Assembly: GCA_947475715.1 (NCBI GenBank) | Contig: CANJNY010000006.1 | Span: forward strand, 1 to 64,000 | Direction of reading: 5' to 3' | DNA length: 64,000 nucleotides | Source of the DNA: Prolixibacteraceae bacterium | Lineage (GTDB): Bacteria > Bacteroidota > Bacteroidia > Bacteroidales > Prolixibacteraceae | In this document: one piece after another, positions 53,443-62,644 of the stretch | Numbering within the stretch: the stretch's first letter is position 1 | Layout of the letters: every line of letters begins with the position of its first letter | Program-made: the position numbers and the translations under genes | Notes under the pieces: model-generated | Told to the model about the DNA's origin: nothing | What the model saw: the letters and a program-made list of their open reading frames with translations, nothing else | The model's database searches: none

Positions 53443-56400
53443 TAAAATGTAAGGTTTATTCCGAACAGGAAGCTCCTCGCCTGAGGATAGGTTCCATAAT
53501 CTACCCCGGGTGCGATATTCTTAAGTGCATTATCTGACATTCTTCCATAAACGCTTACCTCAGGATCCATTCCGCTGTATTTGGTAAAGGTAAAGAGGTT
53601 CTCAGCAGTTACATAGAGGTACAATTTGTTCAGCTTTAGCTTACTGGATATTTTTTGGGGCAGTTCATAACCCAAGGTTGCCGATTTAATACGGACAAAT
53701 GATCCATCTTCAATATACCTTGAGGAGATGAGTGAATTGTGGTTTTTTCCAAAATCGGACTTTGGCATGTTGGTGATCTGGCCTGCTGTTTTCCAGCGGT
53801 TTAGCACCGAAGTCAATTGGTTCCCTTCGTCAAACAATCCTTCAGTCTCAATTCGGGTGGCATTAAAGATCTGGTTTCCCTGAACACCCTGAACAAATAC
53901 CGAGAAAGTCCAGTTTTGGTAGTTTAGTGTATTGTTTAATCCGAAGGTGTATTTTGGATTTGCATTACCGATGATGGTCTGGTCTCCGTCGCTGAGTGTA
54001 CCGGTTTTGTCAAGGTCTGCAAAGATGAGGTTTCCGGTTTGAGGATCTACACCTTTGGAAACATAGCCATAGAACATACCTAAAGGCTGCCCTTCCTGAG
54101 CAATGGCCACATTCCCCCGGTCTGAGATATAACCCAGTTTAATTGGGACTCCTTTATCGAGGTGGGTGATTTTGCTTTTGTTGAACGAGATGTTAAAGTC
54201 TGTATTCCACTTCAATTCACCAACGAGATTTTTACTTGATGCCTGAAATTCAAATCCTTTGTTTTCCATCTCCCCCACATTTTTTGTTGCAGTGTTGCTT
54301 GGAATTCCAACACTGGCAGGAATAGGGCTGTTTAATAACATGTCGGATGTATTCTTGATATAATAATCTGCTGAAACAGAAATTCTGCTATCGAGAATTG
54401 AAGCATCGACTCCTAAATTGGTTTGCTTTGTAGATTCCCATTTTAAGTCATTATTCTGAATTGAAGTAGCTGAAGTACCGGGAACAACATTTCCGGCAAA
54501 CACATAAAATGAACCGGGAGAAACTAAACCGTACGATGAGAAATCACCAACCTGGTCATTTCCAACAATACCCCAACCTGCTCGCAACTTTAAATCCTTA
54601 ACTAAGTCGACACTTTTGAAAAAGGACTCGTTTGAGATTCTCCACCCTGCAGAGAAGGAGGGGAAATATCCCCATTTGTGATTGGCACCAAACACAGAGG
54701 AGCCATCTGCCCGAAAATTGGCGGTAACCAGGTATTTATCATCATAGGCATAATTCAGACGGCCAAGAGCTGCTGAGTTTCTGCGTTGAGATACACCTGC
54801 ATCGGCTGTTCTTGTAGCCCCGGCATTTACCGTTTCAACAGCAGAGCTTCCGAAGCCTTTGGCATTGATATAGATCGACTCATATTTTTTATCCGACCCA
54901 ACGAAACCTGCCAATGCGTTAAAGGTGTGTTTGTCGATCACCTTATTGTAGGTCAGTGTATTTTCCGAAATCCAATAGGAAGTCTGAGCAGTGCTTAGTT
55001 CTGCAATCCCCTTGAATCCGCGTCCCTCGCGGCTTCTGACCGGGTCAACCCATGAATTATAGGTGCTGTTTAATTGCTCAACACCGAACATCGATTTAAA
55101 TTTAAGTCCTTCCGCTATTTTTATTTCACCATAGAAATTGCCGTTAAACCGGTAATTCTGGTACGAATGTTTATTTTTTAAAAGCAAAGCAACCGGGTTC
55201 TCCAAATCCTGAATAAATGGATTTATTGCAAATGTGGTCCCATCGGCATTATAAACATCGGTGACCGGAGCCCCCGTTAGCATCGCCACAATCGAACCAT
55301 ATTTTCTGTTCTCATTCACATCAATGTCTTTCCATTTATTGTATGAGACGCTTGTTCCAATTTTTATCCGTTCACTTACTTTATGATCGAGATTGACCTT
55401 GAAGTTATAACGCTCGAGGCTATTGGTAATAACTACCCCTTCCTGGTTGAGATAAGATCCTGATACATAGTAATTTGTTTTTTCATTTCCTCCTGAAATG
55501 CCTAGCTGGTAATTCTGAGTGCGGGCAGTTCTGAAGGCTTTATCCTGCCAGTTGGTATTATATGGGTATAGGCTCCAGTCGACTGACTGCCCCATTTCAG
55601 ACATTAACGACTTATATTGGGTGGCATCGAGTACATTTTGCTTTTTCCATACTTTAGCATATCCATTATAGGCGTTCACCATAATTTTCGTTTTTTCATT
55701 TCCCCCTCTTTTGGTAGTGATCAGTACAACGCCATTCGATCCTGAAGCACCGTAAATCGCTGCCGAAGAGGCATCTTTTAGGATCGTCATCGTTTCGATA
55801 TCGGCACTGTTGATTTCATTAATTGAGGAGGTTGGCACCCCGTCAACGATATACAATGGTTCACTTCCGGCTGTAATTGTTGATGTTCCGCGAATCCGGA
55901 TATTGTATCCTGCCTGTGGTTGACCCGAAGGTTTTGTGATTTGTACACCCGCGATTTTTCCCTCAAGGGCATTTCCAAACTGAGAATTTTCGCGTCCTTC
56001 AAATTCCTTTGAGGAAACTACAGCCACTGCACCTGTCAGGTCTTTCTTACGTGTAGTACCATAACCAATTGCGACCACTTCATTCAGACCAATGGTCTCC
56101 TCACTCATTGAAATGGTGATGTTTGTTTTATTTCCGACCGAAACTTCCTGTGATTTCATCCCGACGAATGAAAAACGAAGTGTTGTTTCTGCGGGGATAT
56201 CATTGATGAAGAAGTTCCCGTTAATATCTGTTATCGTTCCGTTTGTGCTCCCTTTGATACTAACAGTCGCACCTGGAATTGGCTGACCATTAATGTCTTT
56301 AACATTTCCCGTGACTTTTTTTCCGGTCTGTTGTGAAGGAATTATCTCGTCAGGGGAGAGGATGATTTTCCTGTCGATAATCATATACTTTACCTCCGTT

Positions 56401-56711
56401 CCTGCGAAGAGCGATTTTAGGATCTCGTCTAACGATTGATCCTTAGCATCAATAGAGACTTTTCGACTGGCGTCAATAAGCTTCTCATTGTAAAGGAAGT
56501 AAAATTCAGATTGATTTTCAATCTTGTCAAGAATGGTAACCAGTTCGGTATTCGAAAAGTTGATTGATAGCCTGGTTTTTTGCGAATAGGCATCATTGGC
56601 CCGGGTTTGAAAGAACCCAATGAGCAATAAGATAATTGCGATACGCATAATTAGAAGTGTTTTCTTCAGGTGATGAAAGGAAAATCTCCTGAGTGGTTCA
56701 TTATTTTTCAT
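53442..56711 (-). CDS. susC: SusC/RagA-type TonB-linked outer-membrane transporter with STN domain
   Basis: TonB-dependent outer-membrane pore of a glycan importer, 1089 residues. In order: signal segment (about 15-40), an STN secretin/TonB short N-terminal domain (about 48-118) typical of transporters that signal to an anti-sigma factor, a carboxypeptidase-D-like regulatory domain (about 130-210), the plug with YIVDGVP and DIETMTILKDASSAAIYG (about 215-335), and a 22-strand barrel ending in the aromatic tail GINLTF. The STN domain and the FecR/ECF genes upstream imply trans-envelope induction by the imported glycan. It overlaps susD by one base pattern TAATG. Confidence 0.96.
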   Translation of the reverse strand: MKNNEPLRRFSFHHLKKTLLIMRIAIILLLIGFFQTRANDAYSQKTRLSINFSNTELVTILDKIENQSEFYFLYNEKLIDASRKVSIDAKDQSLDEILKSLFAGTEVKYMIIDRKIILSPDEIIPSQQTGKKVTGNVKDINGQPIPGATVSIKGSTNGTITDINGNFFINDIPAETTLRFSFVGMKSQEVSVGNKTNITISMSEETIGLNEVVAIGYGTTRKKDLTGAVAVVSSKEFEGRENSQFGNALEGKIAGVQITKPSGQPQAGYNIRIRGTSTITAGSEPLYIVDGVPTSSINEINSADIETMTILKDASSAAIYGASGSNGVVLITTKRGGNEKTKIMVNAYNGYAKVWKKQNVLDATQYKSLMSEMGQSVDWSLYPYNTNWQDKAFRTARTQNYQLGISGGNEKTNYYVSGSYLNQEGVVITNSLERYNFKVNLDHKVSERIKIGTSVSYNKWKDIDVNENRKYGSIVAMLTGAPVTDVYNADGTTFAINPFIQDLENPVALLLKNKHSYQNYRFNGNFYGEIKIAEGLKFKSMFGVEQLNSTYNSWVDPVRSREGRGFKGIAELSTAQTSYWISENTLTYNKVIDKHTFNALAGFVGSDKKYESIYINAKGFGSSAVETVNAGATRTADAGVSQRRNSAALGRLNYAYDDKYLVTANFRADGSSVFGANHKWGYFPSFSAGWRISNESFFKSVDLVKDLKLRAGWGIVGNDQVGDFSSYGLVSPGSFYVFAGNVVPGTSATSIQNNDLKWESTKQTNLGVDASILDSRISVSADYYIKNTSDMLLNSPIPASVGIPSNTATKNVGEMENKGFEFQASSKNLVGELKWNTDFNISFNKSKITHLDKGVPIKLGYISDRGNVAIAQEGQPLGMFYGYVSKGVDPQTGNLIFADLDKTGTLSDGDQTIIGNANPKYTFGLNNTLNYQNWTFSVFVQGVQGNQIFNATRIETEGLFDEGNQLTSVLNRWKTAGQITNMPKSDFGKNHNSLISSRYIEDGSFVRIKSATLGYELPQKISSKLKLNKLYLYVTAENLFTFTKYSGMDPEVSVYGRMSDNALKNIAPGVDYGTYPQARSFLFGINLTF

Positions 56712-56849
56712 ATATTTGTATTGATTTGATTAATAAAAAAATTCTGGAAAGGATGATTTTAAAGGAGATCGTTGGCGCGGTTTCCTTTTTTCATGCCAAC
56801 CTTTCTACGAGCTGTTGAGTTGGTTCATAAGTTTTGTCTGTTTATTGGA

Positions 56850-57896
56850 TTATATGTGTTTCGTTTTCTTATACAAGATTACCCGTTCTTTTTGATAGGT
56901 GCCATTGGCATTGAGTTCACGAGGCATCATTTTATAGCGGATGGGAGAGGTCATGCTTAGCAGATCAAGCACCTCTTCCAATGGGTCGTCCTCGAATGTG
57001 GCCCTAAATGAAAATTGTTCCAGCTCCTTGTCTGCAAGTTCAACCTTGATATTGTACCAGCGTTCAATTCTTCTTGCAACTTCGGCCATATTATCGCCTC
57101 TGAAAACAAGTTTCCCGTCGGTCCAGGCTTTGTATTTTGAAGGATCAGCTGCATTAACAGTCACTTCTCCATTTCTAAACACCAATCGTTCGGAGGGCAA
57201 TAACGTAACCGGGTGTGCTTTATTGTTATCGGTAAATATCACTTTCCCTTTTTGAAGGACAACCTCGACATACTGTTCATCATTATATGCGCTGAGGTAG
57301 AAACTGGTACCCAACACCTGAACCATTGAATTGGCGGTGGTTATTTCGAAAGGTTTTTTCTCGTTATGGGCCACATCAAACCACGCTTCACCTTCGAGTG
57401 CCACGTTTCTGTGCTCCCCAAACGGAAGAGAATAGGAGAGTGAAGAGCCGCTGTTGAGCCATCCGGCTGTGCCATCGGGTAAATTAAAGGAGACCCTTGA
57501 ACCCAGCGGGGCGTGAATTACCGAACTGACCTGCTGATTTTGAGTGGAAGATTTTCCTCTTAGTCCAACGATTAAACTGCCTGCCACTATTAGCGGAATC
57601 AGTAATATTGCAGCAGCCTTTGAATAGAGGTAATTGATCCGGTGTAGGAGCGTTTGCTCTTTTTGGCTCTCTTTTTGGCGAATCTGGTGATGAACCCGAT
57701 CGAGCAGATGGCCAAGATCAACTTCGGATATCATTTTTTCCTGTGTGGTATTTTCCCAATCCCGATGTAGATGGTTGTGTAAGCTCTGATCATTTTGGCC
57801 CTTGGCAAACCGATCCTCAATCCAGAGAATATCTTTAATATCGGCATCTCCATTAAGATACCGTTCGATGCACGCTATTTCGTTTTGTTGTAACAT
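56850..57896 (-). CDS. FecR-family anti-sigma factor
   Basis: A 348-residue inner-membrane anti-sigma protein. A cytoplasmic N-terminal part (about 1-85) with DIKDILWIEDRF binds the sigma factor, one membrane helix lies near residues 92-110 (AAAILLIPLIVAGSLIV), then the periplasmic FecR domain (about 125-225) with GSRVSFNLPDGTAGWLNSGS and EGEAWFDVAH, and a C-terminal STN-like domain (about 265-335) with FRGDNMAEVARRIERWYNIKVEL. The GTG-initiated longer frame (57956) is less likely than the ATG at 57896. It lies between the ECF sigma and susC genes, as in FecR-SusC regulatory cassettes. Confidence 0.92.
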   Translation of the reverse strand: MLQQNEIACIERYLNGDADIKDILWIEDRFAKGQNDQSLHNHLHRDWENTTQEKMISEVDLGHLLDRVHHQIRQKESQKEQTLLHRINYLYSKAAAILLIPLIVAGSLIVGLRGKSSTQNQQVSSVIHAPLGSRVSFNLPDGTAGWLNSGSSLSYSLPFGEHRNVALEGEAWFDVAHNEKKPFEITTANSMVQVLGTSFYLSAYNDEQYVEVVLQKGKVIFTDNNKAHPVTLLPSERLVFRNGEVTVNAADPSKYKAWTDGKLVFRGDNMAEVARRIERWYNIKVELADKELEQFSFRATFEDDPLEEVLDLLSMTSPIRYKMMPRELNANGTYQKERVILYKKTKHI

Positions 57897-58045
57897 AGAT
57901 TTCGTTTTTCCCAAGGCCGGAAGGTTCTTTCTCCCTGCCTCTGAATGGTTATACACACAAGGGTTAGGAATCTCATATAAAAAAAGGAATTATTTTTAAT
58001 TATATGATTCGAGACATTAGATCTATGTAATGGGAGTCTGGATTT

Positions 58046-58630
58046 TTATACAAAAAACAATAAGAAGAAAATCAGTAAGGCGAAATCTTTATCCCTGAGT
58101 TGGATCCGGATAAATTTAAGTGATTCGGAGATGTAATTGTCAACGGTTCCAACAGATAAGCCCATCTCTGCGGCAATATCCTTGGAGGACTTCCCCTCCT
58201 GCCGGCTTTTATTGAATATGATTTTTTGTTTTTCAGGAAGTTTAGTCAGGATGCGATTCACCTGTTCCATAAGAAATGCAGCATCAATTTCCCCTTCCGG
58301 TTCATCGGATGCTTCACGTTCAGCAACCAATGAAGATTGAACGAATTTCCGCAGATAACTTCTTTGCCTGAATTGATTGCAAATCTCATGATAGGCAATT
58401 GTAAATAGAAACGATTTAAAGGAGGTGTCCTTTTTCAGATTTTGCTGATTTTCCCAAACCTTGAGAAACACCGATTGTACAAGTTCTTCAGCCTCCTCCT
58501 TTGACCTGAGATATTTATACGAAAAGGCATAAAGTTTTGAGGCATACTTTGTATACACCTGATCAAAAGCATGTACATCACCTTTACGAAGGCGTTCAAC
58601 CAATTCGTTTTCCGCTGGAAACTCTGTCAA
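58046..58630 (-). CDS. ECF RNA polymerase sigma factor (SusCD-associated)
   Basis: A 194-residue extracytoplasmic-function sigma factor. Region 2 (about residues 10-85) has YLRSKEEAEELVQSVFLKVWENQ and region 4 (about 125-178) has LPEKQKIIFNKSRQEGKSSKDIA and MGLSVGTVDNYI helix-turn-helix. A hydrophobic tail (about 182-194) ends FALLIFFLLFFV, which is common in Bacteroidota FecI-type factors. The only suitable start is TTG at 58630: an in-frame stop lies just upstream and no ATG occurs before region 2. It should activate susCD once released by the FecR protein encoded downstream. Confidence 0.9.
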   Translation of the reverse strand: MTEFPAENELVERLRKGDVHAFDQVYTKYASKLYAFSYKYLRSKEEAEELVQSVFLKVWENQQNLKKDTSFKSFLFTIAYHEICNQFRQRSYLRKFVQSSLVAEREASDEPEGEIDAAFLMEQVNRILTKLPEKQKIIFNKSRQEGKSSKDIAAEMGLSVGTVDNYISESLKFIRIQLRDKDFALLIFFLLFFV

Positions 58631-58653
58631 GGCCTTTAATAGTTAGTTGAAAG

Positions 58654-58661
58654 CAAATATA
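58654..58661 (-). promoter_or_regulatory. Candidate -7 box upstream of the ECF sigma gene
   Basis: The minus strand reads TATATTTG followed by C, an exact TAnnTTTG match, 24 bases before the TTG start at 58630. It supports a very short leader and therefore the TTG start. No good -33 element. Confidence 0.4.
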
Positions 58662-58772
58662 AGATATATTCTTTGAATTTATTTAATTTTTTCAGAGGTG
58701 GTGGTGGAATGTAAAATCAACGATATATTGATACATTTTGCATCCTTGCGGCATTGATGGGTGTGGAATAAG

Positions 58773-61172
58773 TTACTGGTTAGTATTCCTGATCATTCGT
58801 TTGGCCAGTAAACGGGTTGCAAAAGTTGAAAAGGCGACTACAGTTACCGAACTGGCTGGCATCAGAACCGCAGCTACTACGGGAGAGAGGTTTCCTGTCA
58901 GGGCAATAGTCAAACCAATAATATTGTAAAGGAAAGAGATCGCGAAACTCGCTTTTACAATAACCAGCGATTTACGTGCAAACCCGATAAAGGCCGTCAG
59001 CTGATGAAATTGAGCAGCCTCAATGATTGCATCCCCTGCGGGTGAAAAATGGTAAATATCATCGGCAATCGACAGTGCTACATCACTTTGCATGAAGGCA
59101 CCCGAATCATTTAAACCGTCGCCGGTCATCATCACCTGGCGCCCCTGGGTGCGTAATGCGGCTATAAACTCCATTTTTTGCTGAGGTTGCTGATTGAAAA
59201 ATATTTTATCCTGGTCAAAAAATTGTTCGAGGTGCTCTTTTTCTGCTGCATTATCCCCGGATAAAAGATACATGTCGAATTGTTTACCTAATTTGCGGAT
59301 TACGTTACTAAAGCCTGAACGATACTGATTGCTTATCTTATAATAGCCTCTTACCGTTTGATCAATAGAAATGTAAACCCCGGAAGTAATTGGTCCGGTA
59401 TCGTGTTCTGTATCGCAGACAAATTTTTGAGAACCTAACTTTATAGCGATCCCATCGATAGTGGCGAAGATTCCCTTTCCTGCCATCTCGATAAATCCGT
59501 GGGTGTCTAAAGATTTAATTCCTGAAAGATGTCTGTCGAGAGCCTGGCTTAGCGGATGGGCAGATTGGTGAACCAGTGATTTAATTCCCCGTATTTCCCA
59601 ATCGGTTAAATCAGTTCCAATAAACTGAACCTTATTCTCATCCGGTTTGGTTAAGGTTCCTGTTTTATCAAAAACCAGGGTGTCAATCCTTGTGAGTTTT
59701 TCAATCACCCGGAAATTCTTCAGATACATCCCTTTATTCCCGAGGATACGCATGGTGGTCCCAAGGGTAAAGGGGAGAGACATTGCCAATGCACAAGGAC
59801 AGGCTACAATAAGCACAGAAGTAAGCACCAGAATAGCAGTCCGGAAATCACCGATAGTCATCCAGACTATAAATCCGGAGAGTGCAATGAAGATGATGAT
59901 TATGGTAAAATATATACTGATTGCATCGATCAGGCTTGTCAGTGAGCGGTGGGTGGCTTGTTTGGGTTCATTCTGATTCCATAGTTGAGTCAGATGACTT
60001 TGCTTAACCTCACGTTCGACACGGATTGTTATAGCCCCGCCTGTCTGTATCCCACCGGCATAAACATAATCTCCGGCGATCTTTTTAATAGGGATCGATT
60101 CACCCGTAACAAAGCTATAATCAATGAGTGCAGACCCGTCGATCAAAATTCCATCAGCAGGAATTAGTTCCTTGCTCCTCAGAAGCAACAGATCGCCAAC
60201 GGCAATCTCTTCAAGCAATGTGCTGATTGTTTCACCATTTTCTATTTTTGTAACTGCCACGGGGAAATACGATTTATAATCCCTGTCGAATGAGAGTGAC
60301 TGATAGGTTTTACTTTGGTACCATTTGCCGATAAGGAGAAAAAATAAAAATCCTGCAAGTGTGTCGGAGTATCCGGGGCCTCGGTTTGTAAATACTTCAT
60401 AACCGGTGACGAAAAAAAGTGCCAGAATACCCAGTGCAATCGGAAGATCAATGTTGACAATCCCTTTTCTGAGGTTCTTTACCGCAGAAATAATATAATC
60501 ACTGCCACTATAAAAAACAAGCGGAATGGCCAGTGCAAACCCGAGATAATGGAGGAATGGTCCCAGTGATTCGTGTAATGCTTTTCCGTTGAAATACTCC
60601 GGAAGACTATACATCATCACATTTCCGAATATAAATCCGGCAACCCCAATTTTATACATCAGGGTTCTGTCAACCGAATGGATCTCATTTTTCTCCAGTG
60701 TTTTTAACGAAATATCGGGGATGTAATGGATTGAAACCAATAATTCCACCACTTCCCGTAAAGAGGTTTCAGAGGTATTAAAATTGACAGTAACCTCTTT
60801 GCGGACGAAGTTGACAGCCGATTGTTTAACTCCCTTATTCAGCCGGTTTAGATGCTCCAGAAGCCAGATGCACGAAACACAATGGATGGATGGAATATAA
60901 AAAGTGACTCTGGCTGAATTTCCCTCCCCGAACTCATAGAGTTTTTGCTTCACTTCCTCTTTATCGAGAAACGCATATTTGGATTCGTGATCACGATCAG
61001 CAATTCTTACCCCGGGAGTTTTTTCAAAAGTATAGTATTGGTGAAGCTGGTTTTCGTTGAGTAATTGGTATACCTGTTTGCAACCGGAGCAGCAAAAATT
61101 TTGAAGACTGTAGATGATCGGTTCTTTGCCGCAGTCGGCTCCGCAATGGATACATATATTGTCACTCATCAT
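58773..61172 (-). CDS. ccoI: Copper-type P1B ATPase for cbb3 oxidase assembly
   Basis: A 799-residue heavy-metal P-type ATPase of the CcoI/FixI group, which exports copper for cbb3 oxidase maturation. An N-terminal cysteine-rich segment (CIHCGADC near residue 7-14, FCCSGC near 27-31) precedes a heavy-metal-associated domain with CVSC (98-101). The membrane core follows with the CPC transport motif (C458-P459-C460), phosphorylation site DKTGTLT (D502) and hinge MTGDGLND. No other start needed. It lies downstream of ccoG, DUF1080, ccoH and the SafE-like gene. No ccoS follows it. Confidence 0.93.
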   Translation of the reverse strand: MMSDNICIHCGADCGKEPIIYSLQNFCCSGCKQVYQLLNENQLHQYYTFEKTPGVRIADRDHESKYAFLDKEEVKQKLYEFGEGNSARVTFYIPSIHCVSCIWLLEHLNRLNKGVKQSAVNFVRKEVTVNFNTSETSLREVVELLVSIHYIPDISLKTLEKNEIHSVDRTLMYKIGVAGFIFGNVMMYSLPEYFNGKALHESLGPFLHYLGFALAIPLVFYSGSDYIISAVKNLRKGIVNIDLPIALGILALFFVTGYEVFTNRGPGYSDTLAGFLFFLLIGKWYQSKTYQSLSFDRDYKSYFPVAVTKIENGETISTLLEEIAVGDLLLLRSKELIPADGILIDGSALIDYSFVTGESIPIKKIAGDYVYAGGIQTGGAITIRVEREVKQSHLTQLWNQNEPKQATHRSLTSLIDAISIYFTIIIIFIALSGFIVWMTIGDFRTAILVLTSVLIVACPCALAMSLPFTLGTTMRILGNKGMYLKNFRVIEKLTRIDTLVFDKTGTLTKPDENKVQFIGTDLTDWEIRGIKSLVHQSAHPLSQALDRHLSGIKSLDTHGFIEMAGKGIFATIDGIAIKLGSQKFVCDTEHDTGPITSGVYISIDQTVRGYYKISNQYRSGFSNVIRKLGKQFDMYLLSGDNAAEKEHLEQFFDQDKIFFNQQPQQKMEFIAALRTQGRQVMMTGDGLNDSGAFMQSDVALSIADDIYHFSPAGDAIIEAAQFHQLTAFIGFARKSLVIVKASFAISFLYNIIGLTIALTGNLSPVVAAVLMPASSVTVVAFSTFATRLLAKRMIRNTNQ

Positions 61173-61249
61173 TAAATAGCTTTAAAGGAAAACCGGCATT
61201 AATTTTGGCCAGATCTTCCGGTAGTGGCAAAGGCAAGAATGCAAAGTGT

Positions 61250-61342
61250 AAAATTTAAATTGTAAAAGGCAAAGGAGATCAGATTTGAGAGTGATAATAC
61301 TTAATCTGGTTTTTGAATTTTGCTCTTTACAATTTACATTTT
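61250..61342. repeat. Imperfect 24-bp inverted repeat in the ccoI-SafE gap
   Basis: Bases 61250-61273 and 61319-61342 match as complements at 21 of 24 positions, and an inner CAGATT/AATCTG stem (61280-61285, 61303-61308) nests inside. The whole may fold as one long hairpin of about 93 bases, in the gap just 3' of the SafE-like gene. It may be a small structured repeat element. Confidence 0.45.
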
Positions 61343-61345
61343 GAA

Positions 61346-62113
61346 TTATTTTTTTTTCTCTTCTGGGTTTAGCGTACAACAAGGATCCTGAAGCGCATCA
61401 GAGGGTTTTATCGGAGTTGTGCTCATGTGCGATTCGGTGGTAAGTTTCTCTTTTGCCGGGCTAAGATATGGAATTCCAAGTGTTAAGCCGCGAAGAATAA
61501 AAATCAATCCAATTATTACAATGATATAGGGAACCACTTTATTCATTTTATTTCGGATCGGGATTGAAACAACATTACCAATTAATGCGATTAACATCAT
61601 CATGGGTAGCGTTCCTAAACCAAAAAGAATCATGTAACCCATACCCAGAGGAGCACTTCCGGTTCCGACGGCTCCGGCAAGTGCAAGATAAACCAGGCCG
61701 CATGGTAAAACCCCATTTGCCAGGCCAATAAGGAAGAGCCCTTTGTATGAACGCATCTTAAAAAGGCGTTGAAGGGCTCTGTTCAACCGGATAGTTATAA
61801 ACTCAAATTTGATCAGTTTTCTCTTTTTAAAATATTTGGGAATCAACACCGAGGCGATCATGAAACTGCCCATTGTTATTGAGATTCCCTTTTGGAATCC
61901 TAAAATACTAAAGGAGAAGCCGATCAATCCAAAAAAAGCCCCTTTTATCCCATAGGTGATCGACCTGCCGAAATTATAGAGCAGACCACCCCATGCTTTC
62001 TGCCAGAAATTATCTCCCCTAAGCGGCAAGCTTAAGGCGATAGGACCACACATGCCAACGCAATGGAAACTTCCCATTAAGCCCAGTAGAAAAGCCGTGA
62101 TAAGAATTTCCAT
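61346..62113 (-). CDS. Sulfite exporter TauE/SafE-like membrane protein of the cco cluster
   Basis: A 255-residue polytopic membrane protein with six or seven helices and the segment GLMGSFHCVGMCGPIALSLPL near the N-terminus, plus NGVLPCGLVYLALAGA in the middle: two half-repeats that mark the SafE/TauE subgroup always found with ccoG-H-I. The conserved Cys and His residues in the first repeat suggest a metal-binding role in copper or heme handling for the oxidase. A C-terminal soluble tail has two adjacent cysteines (DPCCTLNPEE). Gap of 86 bases from ccoH, on the same strand as ccoI. Confidence 0.88.
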   Translation of the reverse strand: MEILITAFLLGLMGSFHCVGMCGPIALSLPLRGDNFWQKAWGGLLYNFGRSITYGIKGAFFGLIGFSFSILGFQKGISITMGSFMIASVLIPKYFKKRKLIKFEFITIRLNRALQRLFKMRSYKGLFLIGLANGVLPCGLVYLALAGAVGTGSAPLGMGYMILFGLGTLPMMMLIALIGNVVSIPIRNKMNKVVPYIIVIIGLIFILRGLTLGIPYLSPAKEKLTTESHMSTTPIKPSDALQDPCCTLNPEEKKK

Positions 62114-62199
62114 TTTCTAAAATTTAGTTTTTAAGGAATTAAACATTTTGGAATCAGAATGAGGTGCCATTGTTTTTTGTGGAATAATATTGTATTAGG

Positions 62200-62640
62200 C
62201 TATTGGACGAAGTATTCTTTCTCGATTTCATAGTTTTTTGCCTCACTATTCCATTGGAATTTTACGACATACCTTCCTGAAGCCAGAGCTTTTTTTTCGA
62301 TGGATACTGAGTCGTTGTGAATTAGTAAATTGATTCGGTAATCCGATTTTTTATCGGAGGGGCGGTAGAAGTAGATATGCATTGTATCGGCCATCCGGGT
62401 TATTGAATTTGCAAATCCTGCGATCACCATTTGTCCCTGATTCGTCAGGCGGATGCTGTCTTTATATACGGCCGAACGGCTATTTATCTCCATTTGAATC
62501 GTATAGGCAGCCCCTTTTTCATAGTAATCCTCAGTAACCAAATCGGTACTTTGTCTGAAGGAGAAGATTACAAACCCAATCATCAATGTAAAAAAAGCAA
62601 TAAAAAAAAGTATGATACTGTATCCCCAATTTAATTTCAT
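62200..62640 (-). CDS. ccoH: cbb3 oxidase assembly protein FixH/CcoH
   Basis: About 146 residues with one N-terminal membrane helix (about residues 8-28) in MKLNWGYSIILFFIAFFTL and a periplasmic beta-rich domain with DLVTEDYYEKGAAY, VIAGFANSITR and SGRYVVKFQW. These are hallmarks of FixH/CcoH, needed to assemble cbb3 oxidase. The longer frame starts at 62658 but the ATG at 62640 gives the family start and removes overlap with the DUF1080 gene. It is followed by the SafE-like gene. Confidence 0.9.
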   Translation of the reverse strand: MKLNWGYSIILFFIAFFTLMIGFVIFSFRQSTDLVTEDYYEKGAAYTIQMEINSRSAVYKDSIRLTNQGQMVIAGFANSITRMADTMHIYFYRPSDKKSDYRINLLIHNDSVSIEKKALASGRYVVKFQWNSEAKNYEIEKEYFVQ

Positions 62641-62644
62641 AAAT

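Noticed and set aside
58631-58772. A ccoS gene following ccoI
   Set aside because: The only small frame downstream (about 17 codons, ending in several histidines) lacks the membrane helix and tail expected for CcoS.
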